A stretch of DNA of 51,991 bases from CAYLUN01 sp964386865 (GCA_964386865.1 CAYLUN010000033.1:1-51991), one strand, 5' to 3'; counted from the stretch's first letter, positions 1 to 9,459 are shown. Numbers and translations are program-made. Notes: generated by a model not told the origin, from the sequence alone.

Positions 1-1995
1 TGCATGCAGCACGGCGCGCTGCTCTGGCGCTTCCACCGCGACGCGCTCGACCCCGCCACGCGCGAGCGCCTGCTCGCGCTGCTCACGCTCGGGCTCCAGG
101 GACTCGTCAACCACCAGCCGCGCACGACCTACACCAACATCGCGCTGCTCAACGCCTCCGACCTGATCCTGCTGGGCGAGGCGCTGGGCGACGCGAAGGC
201 CGTGGCCGAAGGCGAGCGCCGGCTCACCCTCTTCATCAAGACCCTCTGGGAGGAGGGCGTCCACGAGTACGACAGCCCCACCTACACCGGCGTGGACGTC
301 GAGTCACTGGCGCTCGTGGAATCGCTGGCAGGCAAAGCCGAAGCCCGCGACCTCGCGCGCACGCTGCTGGCCGTCTTCTGGCGCGACATCGCGCTCAACT
401 GGTTCGCGCCTGGCCAGCGCCTCGCCGGCACCCACAGCCGCACGTACGACTATGTCTACGGCTTTGGCGAGCTCGACCAGGCCCTGACTGCCAGCGGCTG
501 GCTGCCGGCGCCGCCCAAGCATACCTTCACCTCGTTCACGCCGCTCTACGCACGCTGGCAGCCGCCCGCCGAGCTGTGGCAGCTCTGCACGACCCGCTAC
601 CCGCGCCTCGTCGAGCAAACCTGGGGCGCGGAGCCCTTCCGCAGCCGCACCCACTACGTCTGCCGCGACGTCACGCTCGGCACCAGCTGGAAGGCCTACT
701 CCGGGCGCATGGACATCTCGCTCTCGGCCGATTTTCCCGGCACGCGCGCCGAGCGCCTGCCGCGCCTCTCGTTCATTCCCGACGGCCGCCACGACCCCTA
801 CGGCAAGAAGACCGTGTTCGACGGCAAGGCGCACTCCAAGGCCTTCCACCTCTCTCCGTGGTGGGCGGGCGTGCAGGACCGCGCCGACGCGCTGGGTGTG
901 GCCGTCTACCGCGACGCCGACTTCAAGGACGCGACCGGCACGCTCGAGTCGCACCTGCTCTTCCGCAAGCGCCTCGACTCGCTTTGGATCAACGACGCGC
1001 GCGTGGCCCTCGACGACAAACGCCCCTCGACGAATGCCGTGCCGCAAGGTGCGGCCGTCTTCCTGCGGCAGGGCACAGCGGCCATCGCGATCCGCGTGCC
1101 GTGGGCTCGCGGGCAAGAGGGCTTGACCAGCCCAGCCGCCATCGTAGACGACGGCAACCCGTACGGCGCGGCCCGCCTGACCGTCACGCACGCGTGGCTC
1201 GACCCTTCGAACCACACCTCGCGCGCCCAGGCGGGCGCCGCCTTCTGGTTGCGCGCCGGCAGCGGCCTCACCAACGACGAGGCCTTCGCGGCCTTTCGCA
1301 AGGCCTTCGTCGCCTCGGCCTCCGAAGTGGCCGTCACGCCCGACAGCCTGCGCGTCCAGGTGAGCGGGCTCGCCCGCCCGCTCTCCGTCTGCGCACAGGC
1401 ACCGTTTGACTGCGACCCCGTCACCTCGCCCGCGCCGCCGCGCACGGTGCTCGGGCTCGACGGCCGTGACATCGGCCGCGCTATCCTCGAAGCGAGCCCC
1501 GTGATCCAAACCTACCTGAAGACGCGCCGGCAAGCCGCGCCGGTCGCGGTAGCCGCCGAAGGGCCCACCGCGTGGGAGGCGGAGGACGCGTCCGCCACGG
1601 TGCCCTACGAGGTCTCCTGCGACCCCGCGGCCTCAGGCGGCAAATACCTGTGGGTGTCCGAAACCGACGGCCTGGGCGGCGGCGGCAGCGGCCGAGCCAC
1701 CTACGCGCTGGCTGTGGCGGCGGCCGGCCGCTACACGCTCGCGGGCCGCGTCCTCACTCCCACGCCGGACGACGACTCGTTCTTCCTCTCCGTCCGCGAC
1801 GCCGCCGGCAAGGCGCTTCTCCCCGAGGTCGCGTGGTCGCCCGGCGTCTTCAAGGCGTGGACGTGGCGCGATGTCACCGCGCCCGGCACGCGTGGCCCGG
1901 CCGTTCTCGACCTGCCGCAAGGCGCCGTCACGCTCACCCTGCGCCCGCGCGAGGCCGGCTCGAAGCTCGACCAGTTCCGCCTCACGCCGCGCTAA
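1..1995 (+). CDS. Secreted or surface carbohydrate-active protein, 5'-truncated
   Basis: The reading frame is already open at base 1, so the first ATG at base 4 is probably internal and the true N-terminus lies outside the window. The visible 664 codons begin with helix-rich sequence (first ~170 residues) rich in Trp, Tyr and His, of the kind seen in alpha/alpha-barrel polysaccharide lyases and hydrolases. A beta-rich middle part follows. The last ~140 residues, from the WEAEDASATVPYEV segment (about 520) to the C-terminus, look like a carbohydrate-binding module of the CBM6/CBM35 type: GGKYLW, a glycine-rich turn and a closing KLDQFRL strand. I infer a polysaccharide-degrading or polysaccharide-binding exported protein, but no catalytic signature is certain. 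The next gene, a pseudopilin, converges on it from the other strand after a 189-bp gap. Confidence 0.6.
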   Translation, partial: CMQHGALLWRFHRDALDPATRERLLALLTLGLQGLVNHQPRTTYTNIALLNASDLILLGEALGDAKAVAEGERRLTLFIKTLWEEGVHEYDSPTYTGVDVESLALVESLAGKAEARDLARTLLAVFWRDIALNWFAPGQRLAGTHSRTYDYVYGFGELDQALTASGWLPAPPKHTFTSFTPLYARWQPPAELWQLCTTRYPRLVEQTWGAEPFRSRTHYVCRDVTLGTSWKAYSGRMDISLSADFPGTRAERLPRLSFIPDGRHDPYGKKTVFDGKAHSKAFHLSPWWAGVQDRADALGVAVYRDADFKDATGTLESHLLFRKRLDSLWINDARVALDDKRPSTNAVPQGAAVFLRQGTAAIAIRVPWARGQEGLTSPAAIVDDGNPYGAARLTVTHAWLDPSNHTSRAQAGAAFWLRAGSGLTNDEAFAAFRKAFVASASEVAVTPDSLRVQVSGLARPLSVCAQAPFDCDPVTSPAPPRTVLGLDGRDIGRAILEASPVIQTYLKTRRQAAPVAVAAEGPTAWEAEDASATVPYEVSCDPAASGGKYLWVSETDGLGGGGSGRATYALAVAAAGRYTLAGRVLTPTPDDDSFFLSVRDAAGKALLPEVAWSPGVFKAWTWRDVTAPGTRGPAVLDLPQGAVTLTLRPREAGSKLDQFRLTPR

Positions 1996-2184
1996 GCGAC
2001 GGCTTGGCACAGCCTCGCCCCCCAGGCTTGTGGGCAAGGCGGGCGCTTGGGCGAAGCTGCGCTGAGCCGTTATGGCTGAACTGCACCGCACGATCAGACG
2101 CAAGAATCGTTTCATACGTTTGATTCTTTGAAGTTCCACTGCCGTCCGTCGCCGCATCGAGTCGGCCGGGGTTGCGATCCCGAC

Positions 2185-2934
2185 CTACGCGCCTCCGCCC
2201 GGCACAACCGCGCGGGTGGGCGTCAGGTAGGTCAGCGGCTTGGAGACGGCTCGGCCCGACCCGTCGACGCCGGCATGTCTCGGAAACCCGCCGGGAAACA
2301 GGTTGTTGTAGGTCGTGCGTTTCGACCGCCCGATGAAGACCGCGCCGCCCTTGCGGACGCAGACGAAGCCCCACGCGTTGAAAGGCGTGCCCCACTCGAC
2401 ATCATAGACGAGCCGCTGAGACAGGCCCTTCCCCTTTGCGTCCGCCACCAGCGGCGACAGGTCGACGTTCCGGGTAAGCAACACCGGCAGCATATCCGAG
2501 GCGGCCCCGTCTACATGAACCGCAACCGTCCAGATGTTGTTGGTAGCCGTGAACGCGTTGCGGCGGCCGACCGGAACACCGCCCGTGACGAGGCTGTCGT
2601 AGGAAAGCCCCACGCAGAGGCGGTTCTCGAGGAGATACCGGAAGAAGTCCGTGCTGTTCGCGAACCCCCCGGCCGACAGGCCGACCGCGTTGGCTTCCGC
2701 TGCAGGGTCGGCCACGGCGGGCCAACACTGCGGGCCCAACAGGGGCTCCCGGTCCAATGTTGCGGCCGTCAGGGCCGCGTAGATCTCCCCGCCCTTCATC
2801 CCCGTGACCCTCGCCACCGCGCGCGTGATGCCGTCGTGGTAGCTCCGGAACAAGACCACCATCGCCAGCGCGGCGACTCCGACAACGACCGCCAGCTCGA
2901 TCAGATTGAAACCCGCCTCGCGCTTACGAACCAT
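2185..2934 (-). CDS. Prepilin-like protein with N-terminal methylation motif (type II secretion/type IV pilus pseudopilin)
   Basis: The 249-residue product starts MVRKREAGFNLIELAVVVG, a textbook type III signal: a short basic leader, Gly8 before Phe9 as the prepilin peptidase cleavage site, Glu13 at mature position +5, and a ~20-residue hydrophobic helix. The rest is a soluble domain with a few Cys and Trp residues and no family I can name. The ATG at 2934 is chosen because GGAGGAGG lies 8 bases upstream; two in-frame ATGs further upstream lack such a site. Pseudopilins of this form in PVC bacteria are numerous and often stand alone, as here, so the assembly machinery must be encoded elsewhere. 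It is transcribed away from the 117-bp palindromic element and the CotH gene. Confidence 0.85.
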   Translation of the reverse strand: MVRKREAGFNLIELAVVVGVAALAMVVLFRSYHDGITRAVARVTGMKGGEIYAALTAATLDREPLLGPQCWPAVADPAAEANAVGLSAGGFANSTDFFRYLLENRLCVGLSYDSLVTGGVPVGRRNAFTATNNIWTVAVHVDGAASDMLPVLLTRNVDLSPLVADAKGKGLSQRLVYDVEWGTPFNAWGFVCVRKGGAVFIGRSKRTTYNNLFPGGFPRHAGVDGSGRAVSKPLTYLTPTRAVVPGGGA

Positions 2935-3002
2935 GCCCCGATCCTCCTCCATTGACACCGACAGTATGCCGCACCGCGTCGCCTGTGGCAAGGGGCGCGA
3001 CC

Positions 3003-3119
3003 CTCATTGTGGACTAAGACGGCCTGAAGGCCGGATCACAAACGCCTCTTCCCGTGTGCGTCGCGGTTCGCAGTCCGGGCTTCAGCCCGCTTTCCCGGAG
3101 CAGGACGGACCCGAATGAG
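3003..3119. repeat. 117-bp palindromic repeat element, copy 1
   Basis: An imperfect inverted repeat bounded by CTCATT and AATGAG. Inside, GGCCTGAAGGCCGGA pairs with TCCGGGCTTCAGCCC to form a long hairpin. A second copy of exactly the same length lies at 16599-16715 in the same orientation; a hand alignment gives about 80% identity. It has no coding potential and sits between the divergent pseudopilin and CotH genes. It resembles the REP or MITE-like dispersed elements common in GC-rich bacterial genomes. Confidence 0.8.
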
Positions 3120-3151
3120 AATTGCCGGGCAGGACGCCGGCGCCATTGTGA

Positions 3152-3181
3152 TTGAACCGCGGGGGCTTTCACGGCTATACT
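3152..3181 (+). promoter_or_regulatory. Sigma70-type promoter of the CotH/lamin-tail gene
   Basis: TTGAAC at 3152-3157, an 18-bp spacer and TATACT at 3176-3181. Only 6 bases separate the -10 box from the ATG at 3188, and there is no Shine-Dalgarno sequence, so the transcript is predicted to be leaderless. Confidence 0.6.
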
Positions 3182-3187
3182 GGCGGC

Positions 3188-6100
3188 ATGTTGAGAATCG
3201 GTCTCAAAATGCTGGGTGCAGCGCTCATTCTGGCCGCGCCGAGCAGCCTCGCCCAACCGCGCGTCATCATCTCCGAATTCATGGCCGAGAACAACGGGCT
3301 CTTTTTCGACTCCTTCAGCAACGCCTCGGACTGGCTTGAGCTTCAGAACACGACGGGCAGCCCGGTCAACTTGCTGAACTGGTCGCTGACCGACAATGCG
3401 ACGGATCCGGACAAGTGGCTGATCCCCGACCTCACCCTGCCGCCTTGGGGGACGCGGCTGGTCTGGGCCTCCAACGCCAACCTGCGCGACCCCGCCGGCG
3501 AACTCCACGCCAACTTCGCGCTCAGCAAGAACGGCGAGTACTTGGGCCTTTACGACGACACCGGCACGCTGGTTCACGACTACGGCGTCAAGTTTCCCGC
3601 CCAATACGAGAACATTGCTTACGGCTACGGCCTCGAGTTCGCGACCAACGAGACCGTCACCATCGTCTCCAACACCTCGCCGGTGCGCGCCTACTGCCCC
3701 ACCAACGACGCGCTCGGCGCCCTCTGGCGGAAGCGCGTCTTCGACGACTCGTCGTGGACCAACGGCCTCTTTCCGGTCGGCTACGCCACCAAGAACCCGG
3801 CGTGGCTGCCCGAGATCAACTTCAGCCTTCAGAGCATCGCATTAGGCAAGCCCGGCGTCTATCTGCGCGCGGCGTTCGACCTCCCCAGCGCGTCGGTCGT
3901 GCAGTCGCTCGCCTTCGAGATGACGTACGACGACGGCGCCGCGGCCTTCGTCAACGGCGCCTACGCCTGCGGCGCAAACACCCACCCGTACGAGACGCTG
4001 AGCCGCACCAACTACGCCCCCTTGATCCAGGGAGACCCGTCGACGCTCGCGCTGACCGACGTCACGGCCGTCACCAACACGCTCGTCGACGGCACCAACG
4101 TGCTGGCCATTCATCTGATGAACGCGAACGCCTCCAGCAGCGACCTGTTCCTCAAGCTGCGCCTCGCCTCCATCGTGCGCTCGATGGTGGCCACCAACGA
4201 CCCCACTTTCCTGACCACCGCCACGCCCGGCGTGATGAACGGCGGGCTCTCCTCGCAGCGGCTGCCGCAGACCGTCGCCTACTCGGTGGCGTCCGGCATC
4301 TTCACCACAAATTTCACGCTCGAACTCTCCGGCACCCTGCCCGGCCAGACCATCCGCTACACCACCAACGGCGGCGACCCGTCCGCCGCCAGCGCGCTTT
4401 ACACCAACCCGCTCGCCGTCGCCGGCTCCACGCATCTGCGCGCCCGCGTGTTCGACGCCGCCGGCCGCAGCGGCGAGACCGCCACAGGCCACTACACCTT
4501 CGCGTCCACGGATCCCGCGACGCTCGCCTTCGCCACCGCGATACCCATCCTGATCCTGACCGAAGCCGATCCGATCCTGAACGGCCTGCCGAACGCCGAG
4601 TCCACCAACTATACCGCCGTCGCCGCCCACTTCATCGAGCCCGCCGGCGGCAGCGCCTGCCTCACCAGCGCGCCGTCACTCACCTGCCGCGCCGGGGTCC
4701 ACGTGCGCGGCTCCTCGTCCTCCGGCTTCCCGAAGAAGCCCTACGCCCTCACCTTCTGGGGCGAGGACAACGACGACAAGAAGGTCGACCTGAAGGGCTT
4801 TCCGAACGGCTCGGACTTCGCGCTGATCAGCTGCTACAACTTTGACCGCACGTACCTGCACGACCCCCTCATGTTCGACCTCTCGCGCCAAGCCGGCCGC
4901 TACGCCCCGCGCACGCGCTTCGTGGAGGTGTTCCTGATCGGCAACGAGGCCACGCCGCTCCTCTCCACGAACTACTACGGGCTCTTCGTTCTGGAGGAGC
5001 GCGTCAAGGCCGGCGGCGGGCGCGTGCCGACCGACGAGATCGTCTCGCCCGCCGACGTCACCCAGCCCGCCCTCTCCGGCAGCTACCTGTTCAAATGCGA
5101 CCGCGTGGATTACGACGAATTCAGCTGGAAGACCGCCCGCAAGTATCCGAGCAGCGACGCGACCCGCTACATGGTCATCGGCTACCCGAAGAAGGACACC
5201 CTCCAGCCCGAGCAGTCCGCCTACCTCGTCACCCTCTGCCAGCAGCTGGAGGACACCCTTTACAGCGCCGACCCGATGAATCCGACCACCGGCGCGCCCC
5301 GCTACCTCGACGTGCCCTCGTGGATCGACCATCATATCTTTAACATGTTTTCGATGGGCGTCGACGCCTTCGTTCTTAGCGCGTGGTTTCACAAGGACCG
5401 CGGCGGCAAAGTCATGGCCGGACCGGTCTGGGATTTCGACCGCTCGCTTGGCCCTTACGGTTATCCCGAATCGACCTACCCGAACGTCAAGCGCTGGGAC
5501 GCGTGGACTTTCGCGCCCGACTATTTCTTTTCGGCTGCAGCGTGGTGGAGGCAGCTCCACCTCCAGCCCCACTTCCGCCGCCTCTACTGGGACCGCTGGG
5601 CCGAGCTGCGGCAGGGCGTGCTGTCCGAGACCAACCTGGCGGCCACCATCGCAAATTTCAAAGCCCTGCTTCCTGAGGCCGCCGCTACCCGCGACTACGT
5701 GCGGTGGGGCCAGTGGCCCACCAACGACGCCTTCGGCCGCACGCACACCGGCGAGGTAAACTGGCTCACCTGGTTCGCGACCAACCACGCCGCGTGGATC
5801 GACCAGAACCAGGCCGTCAAGAGCCTCCTGCTCAAGCCGCCCGTGCTCTCCGTCGGCTCCAGCGCCGCAGCCGCAGGCGGCGTTTTGCGCGTGACGCTCA
5901 CGGCTCCCGAGGGCAACACGATCCGCTACACGCTCGACGGCAGCGACCCCGCGCTCTGGAACAGCGCGGCCCACCCCTCCGCGCACGCCTGCGCGCCCGG
6001 CACGACAATCACGCTCACCGCCTCCGCGCTTCTCTTCGCCCGCGCCTATAACACCTCCGACGGCCGCTGGAGCACCGCCGCGCGCGCCGAATACCTGCTC

Positions 6101-7009
6101 GGCGGACGCTACGCCCTGCCCGGCGACGTGCAGCTCAGCGAAGTCCACTACCACCCTGCGATGGACGACACCGTCAACCACCTGCCCGAGCTAACCGACC
6201 GCGCCTACGAGTTCGTCGAGATCCTGAACGTCGCCGACTGCGACATCAGCCTCACGGGGTGCCGCTTTCCGGACGGCAAGCCCGCCGACGAGCTGACCCT
6301 CGGCCCGGTGCTGCTCAAGCCCGGCGAGCGGGCGGTCGTCGTCCGCAACAGCGAAGCCTTCCAAGAGCGCTACGGCGCCGCCGTCAAGCCCGTCGCCTGC
6401 TGGCTCTACGGCGGGCTCTCAGACAGCGGCGAAACGGTGATCCTGCGCAACCGCGTCGGGCTCGTGCTCGACGCCCTCGAGTACAAGACCGGCGGCTCCT
6501 GGCCCAAGAGCGCGGACGGCAAGGGCGCCTCGCTCAACCGCACGTCGTTCGGCCCGCTGGCGACGCGCACGCCCTGGCAGGCGGCCGTGCCCACGCCGGG
6601 GCGCGGCGGCTACTGGGAGTGGCTGGGCCTGCGCGGCCTCGCGGCTCTCGACGGCGATGACGACGGTGACGGCGTGGCCAACCTGATCGAGTACTACACC
6701 GGCGCCGACCCGCAAGACCCTGCGGACCGTGGCCGCTCGGACATGGCCGGCTTTGAGGCCGGGCAAGAGGGCATCAGCATCTCGTACCGGCAGGCCTTCG
6801 GGCGCGACGACGTGTGGGCCTCTCTGCAGGCCTCCGAAGACCTCGCCGAGTGGTTCGACATCGACGCCCCCTACCTCGGCGTGGAGAGCGTCGGCGACAG
6901 CTACCTCTGGACGCTCGAACTGCCGCCCGAGGCGTACGACGCCTACCGCACCCGCTTCTTCCGCCTGCGCGTCTGGCCGGCTACTTCTTCACGTAACGAC
7001 GGCATGTGA
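3188..7009 (+). CDS. Large secreted CotH-kinase-like protein with lamin-tail and chitobiase-like domains
   Basis: The product has 1273 residues. The start MLRIGLKMLGAALILAAPSS is a signal peptide; the longer in-frame start at 3152 is rejected because it overlaps the -35 box. Domains in order: a lamin-tail domain (about 24-130, ISEFMAENNG and DWLELQN); a jelly-roll-like region; a chitobiase C-terminal-like repeat near 387 (TIRYTTNGGDPS); a CotH domain from about 495 to 760 (KGFPNGSDFALIS, YYGLFVLEERVK, GPVWDFDRSLG); a second TIRYTLDGSDP repeat near 911; a second lamin-tail domain from about 980 (LSEVHYHP); and a calcium-binding-type DGDDDGDGVANL motif near 1153. CotH proteins are atypical kinases in spore coats, and in PVC bacteria they are usually large surface or extracellular proteins; the substrate here is unknown. 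The last 29 bases overlap the 3' end of the convergent dCMP deaminase gene. Confidence 0.85.
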   Translation: MLRIGLKMLGAALILAAPSSLAQPRVIISEFMAENNGLFFDSFSNASDWLELQNTTGSPVNLLNWSLTDNATDPDKWLIPDLTLPPWGTRLVWASNANLRDPAGELHANFALSKNGEYLGLYDDTGTLVHDYGVKFPAQYENIAYGYGLEFATNETVTIVSNTSPVRAYCPTNDALGALWRKRVFDDSSWTNGLFPVGYATKNPAWLPEINFSLQSIALGKPGVYLRAAFDLPSASVVQSLAFEMTYDDGAAAFVNGAYACGANTHPYETLSRTNYAPLIQGDPSTLALTDVTAVTNTLVDGTNVLAIHLMNANASSSDLFLKLRLASIVRSMVATNDPTFLTTATPGVMNGGLSSQRLPQTVAYSVASGIFTTNFTLELSGTLPGQTIRYTTNGGDPSAASALYTNPLAVAGSTHLRARVFDAAGRSGETATGHYTFASTDPATLAFATAIPILILTEADPILNGLPNAESTNYTAVAAHFIEPAGGSACLTSAPSLTCRAGVHVRGSSSSGFPKKPYALTFWGEDNDDKKVDLKGFPNGSDFALISCYNFDRTYLHDPLMFDLSRQAGRYAPRTRFVEVFLIGNEATPLLSTNYYGLFVLEERVKAGGGRVPTDEIVSPADVTQPALSGSYLFKCDRVDYDEFSWKTARKYPSSDATRYMVIGYPKKDTLQPEQSAYLVTLCQQLEDTLYSADPMNPTTGAPRYLDVPSWIDHHIFNMFSMGVDAFVLSAWFHKDRGGKVMAGPVWDFDRSLGPYGYPESTYPNVKRWDAWTFAPDYFFSAAAWWRQLHLQPHFRRLYWDRWAELRQGVLSETNLAATIANFKALLPEAAATRDYVRWGQWPTNDAFGRTHTGEVNWLTWFATNHAAWIDQNQAVKSLLLKPPVLSVGSSAAAAGGVLRVTLTAPEGNTIRYTLDGSDPALWNSAAHPSAHACAPGTTITLTASALLFARAYNTSDGRWSTAARAEYLLGGRYALPGDVQLSEVHYHPAMDDTVNHLPELTDRAYEFVEILNVADCDISLTGCRFPDGKPADELTLGPVLLKPGERAVVVRNSEAFQERYGAAVKPVACWLYGGLSDSGETVILRNRVGLVLDALEYKTGGSWPKSADGKGASLNRTSFGPLATRTPWQAAVPTPGRGGYWEWLGLRGLAALDGDDDGDGVANLIEYYTGADPQDPADRGRSDMAGFEAGQEGISISYRQAFGRDDVWASLQASEDLAEWFDIDAPYLGVESVGDSYLWTLELPPEAYDAYRTRFFRLRVWPATSSRNDGM

Positions 7010-7457
7010 CCCCGGCTTCCTTGAGCAGACGCTCGGTCTGCTCCGTGAAGGCGTAGTCGCCGCCGTAGACAACTTCTTTGATGCCCGCGTTGATGAGGAG
7101 CTTGGCGCAGGTCAGGCACGGGCTGATGGTCACGTAGATCGTCGCGCCCGCGAGCCGGATGCCGTAGTAGGCAGCCTGGCAGATCGCGTTCTGCTCGGCG
7201 TGCACGCAGATGCACTCCTCCAGGCTCGAGCCCGACGGCGCCGTGCCCGCGCAACGCGCGCAGCCGCCCTCGAAGCAGTTCGTGACCCCGCGCGGCGTGC
7301 CGTTGTAGCCGGTCGAAATGAGCCGGTGCTCCGACACCACGACTGCCGCGACCTTGCGCCTCGAGCAGTTCGCCCGCGTGGCGACCACCGTCGCGATCTC
7401 CATGAAATAGGTGTCCCAGTCCGGACGCGGATCCGCGCTCTTCTTTTTCGCCGCCAT
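6981..7457 (-). CDS. Deoxycytidylate (dCMP) deaminase
   Basis: The 158-residue product belongs to the zinc-dependent cytidine/deoxycytidylate deaminase family and has HAEQNAI at 86-92 (His86 zinc ligand, Glu88 proton shuttle) and PCLTC at 113-117 (Cys114 and Cys117 zinc ligands). The N-terminal part with YNGTPRG (51-57) and the extra Cys-rich segment CFEGGCARC is typical of dCMP deaminases of the ComEB type. It would supply dUMP for thymidylate synthesis in the cytoplasm. ATG at 7457 is preferred because GGAGG lies 7 bases upstream; the ATG two codons earlier lies almost on top of that site. The 3' end overlaps the convergent CotH gene by 29 bases. Upstream is the 8-bp repeat array and then dxs on the same strand. 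Confidence 0.93.
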   Translation of the reverse strand: MAAKKKSADPRPDWDTYFMEIATVVATRANCSRRKVAAVVVSEHRLISTGYNGTPRGVTNCFEGGCARCAGTAPSGSSLEECICVHAEQNAICQAAYYGIRLAGATIYVTISPCLTCAKLLINAGIKEVVYGGDYAFTEQTERLLKEAGVTCRRYVKK

Positions 7458-7471
7458 CGTCATCCCTCCAG

Positions 7472-7558
7472 CCTAACAGCCTAATAGCCTAACAGCCTAA
7501 CAGTCTAATAGCCTAACAGTCTAACAGTCTAAAAGCCTAACAGCCTACAGCCTAACAG
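7472..7558. repeat. Tandem array of an 8-bp unit, YCTAAYAG (11 units)
   Basis: Eleven head-to-tail copies of CCTAACAG with variants TCTAACAG, CCTAATAG, TCTAATAG and TCTAAAAG, plus one 7-bp copy at 7544-7550. The array fills most of the 121-bp gap between dxs and the dCMP deaminase gene. Read on the minus strand the unit is CTGTTAGR. The same octamer recurs just upstream of ruvA (25074-25096), so it belongs to a dispersed family. It is not CRISPR: there are no spacers. Confidence 0.9.
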
Positions 7559-7578
7559 CCTGCTTCTTCTCGCCCCGC

Positions 7579-9450
7579 TCACAGCATGCCGCGGATGTCC
7601 TCGGCGAGGCGCGCCGGCGTGAGCCCTGCCGCCTCGAGTAGCTGGGCCGTCGTGCCCTGGCCGACGAACGCGTCGGGCCAGCCGAACGCCCGCACCGGCA
7701 CGCGCACGCCCCGCTCCGCGAGCGCCTCGCGTGCCGCCGAGCCGAAGCCGCCCGCGACCGCGCCGTTCTCCAGCGTCGCGAAGAGGGCTGCCCCAGCCGC
7801 CGCCTGCTCGGCCAGCAGCTCCGCGTCCACGGGCTTGACGAAACGGGCGTTGACCACGCCCGCCCGCACACCCGCGGCGGCCAGCATCTCCGCCGCCGCG
7901 CACGCCAGCGGAACCAGGTCTCCCAGCGACCACAGCCAGACGACGGGGCCATCGCCCGCCGCAAGCGGCCTCACGACCTCGGCCTTGCCGAAAGGAACGG
8001 GCCCGATCACCGCGGGCACCGTCACCGCCGGGCCAGGGTCGCGCGGATAACGGATCGCCACAGGCCCAGCGAGGGCCAGCGCGGTTTTAAGCATGGCGGC
8101 CAGCTCCACCGTGTCCTTGGGCTGCATGATCACGAGCCCGGGCAGGCAGCGGAGCATCGGAATGTCATAGATGCCGTGGTGCGTCGGGCCGTCGCTCCCC
8201 ACCACGCCCGCCCGATCCACGCAGAAGATGACCGGCAGCCGCTGAATGCAGACGTCGTGCATCACGCAGTCCACGGCCCGCTGGAGGAACGTGGAGTAGA
8301 CCGCGAACACCGGCCGGTAGCCGCTGGCCGCGAGCCCGGCCGCGAAAACCACCGCGTGCGCCTCGCAGATCCCGACGTCGAAAAAGCGCGCCGGAAAGCG
8401 CGCCGCGAAGGGCTCGAGCCCCGTGCCGCCGCACATCGCCGCCGTGATCGCCACGATGGCCGGATCCTCTTCCGCAAGCGCCGTCAGCGTGGCGCCGAAG
8501 ACCTGCGAGTAGCCCGGCTTGCCCTCGGGCGGCGCCTTGGCGTCCAGCTCAAAGGAGCCCACGCCGTGCCAGTGGCAGGGCGCGCGCTCGGCGGGCCTGA
8601 ACCCGCGTCCCTTCTGTGTCGCGACGTGAACCAGCACCGACCGCTTGTCGCCGCGCGCGGACCAGAGCGCGCTCTCGAGCGCGCCGAAGTCGTGGCCGTC
8701 GATCGGCCCCACATAACGCAGTCCGAACTCTTCGAAAAACGCGTTCTGCAGCCAGAGGCTCTTGATCGCCTGCTCCAGGCGGTGGTACACGCGGCGCAGC
8801 GGGGTCATGTGCAAGCGGTGGCCGGCGCGCTCGGCGGCGGCCTTGATGCGGTTGTACCGCGTGTCGGCCAGCATGCGGCCGAGCCGGCGCGAGAGCGCGC
8901 CGACGTTTTCGGAGATGGACATCTCGTTGTCGTTCAGGATCACGATGACCTTGCTGGCCATGTCCTCGAGGTTGTTGAGGGCCTCAAGCGAGATGCCGTT
9001 GGTCATCGAGCCGTCGCCGATCACGGCGACCACCTGCCCGCCGCCGTTGCGCCGGTCGCGGCCCACGGCCATGCCGAGCGCGGCCGAGAGCGCCGTGCCG
9101 GCGTGACCGGCCACGAACGCGTCGTACTCGCTCTCCTCGGGCTTGGGAAAGCCGGAGAGCCCGTCGCGCTGGCGCAGCGTGTGAAAGCGCGCCTGGCGGC
9201 CGGTAAGCAGCTTCCACGTGTAGGCCTGGTGCCCCACGTCCCAGATGACCTTGTCCTCGGGCGGCGAGAACACGCGCAGGAGCGCGATCGTCAGCTCGAC
9301 GGTTCCCAGGTTAGAAGCCAGGTGGCCGCCCGTCTTGCTGACGGTGTCCAAGATGACACGGCGCACCTCTTCGGCCAACTCGGGGAGCTGGCCGACGGAG
9401 AGCGCCTGCACATCGCGCGGCGTATGGAGGGTGTTCAGGATCTCAGGCAT
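7579..9450 (-). CDS. dxs: 1-deoxy-D-xylulose-5-phosphate synthase
   Basis: A 623-residue thiamine-diphosphate enzyme that condenses pyruvate and glyceraldehyde 3-phosphate in the first step of the MEP isoprenoid pathway. His43 (TGGHLASNLG), DVGHQAY near 71-77 and the thiamine-binding motif GDGSMTNG at 145-152, with the partner LNDNEMSIS, are all present. The transketolase-type pyrimidine-binding domain occupies roughly 315-480 and the C-terminal transketolase domain the remainder. Length is normal for DXS. It lies 9 bases downstream of the GT39-like gene on the same strand and is probably cotranscribed with it from the promoter at 11123-11151. Coupling a glycosyltransferase with isoprenoid supply is plausible if that enzyme uses polyprenyl-phosphate sugars. 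Confidence 0.97.
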   Translation of the reverse strand: MPEILNTLHTPRDVQALSVGQLPELAEEVRRVILDTVSKTGGHLASNLGTVELTIALLRVFSPPEDKVIWDVGHQAYTWKLLTGRQARFHTLRQRDGLSGFPKPEESEYDAFVAGHAGTALSAALGMAVGRDRRNGGGQVVAVIGDGSMTNGISLEALNNLEDMASKVIVILNDNEMSISENVGALSRRLGRMLADTRYNRIKAAAERAGHRLHMTPLRRVYHRLEQAIKSLWLQNAFFEEFGLRYVGPIDGHDFGALESALWSARGDKRSVLVHVATQKGRGFRPAERAPCHWHGVGSFELDAKAPPEGKPGYSQVFGATLTALAEEDPAIVAITAAMCGGTGLEPFAARFPARFFDVGICEAHAVVFAAGLAASGYRPVFAVYSTFLQRAVDCVMHDVCIQRLPVIFCVDRAGVVGSDGPTHHGIYDIPMLRCLPGLVIMQPKDTVELAAMLKTALALAGPVAIRYPRDPGPAVTVPAVIGPVPFGKAEVVRPLAAGDGPVVWLWSLGDLVPLACAAAEMLAAAGVRAGVVNARFVKPVDAELLAEQAAAGAALFATLENGAVAGGFGSAAREALAERGVRVPVRAFGWPDAFVGQGTTAQLLEAAGLTPARLAEDIRGML

Positions 9451-9459
9451 GCGGTTCTC

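Noticed and set aside
2102..2128. AAGAATC/GATTCTT hairpin between the first gene and the pseudopilin as a terminator
   Set aside because: Only 7 bp of AT-rich stem with a 13-base loop and a short T-run; too weak to call.
7472..7558. CRISPR array
   Set aside because: The units are 8 bp, directly abutting, without spacers or cas genes nearby.
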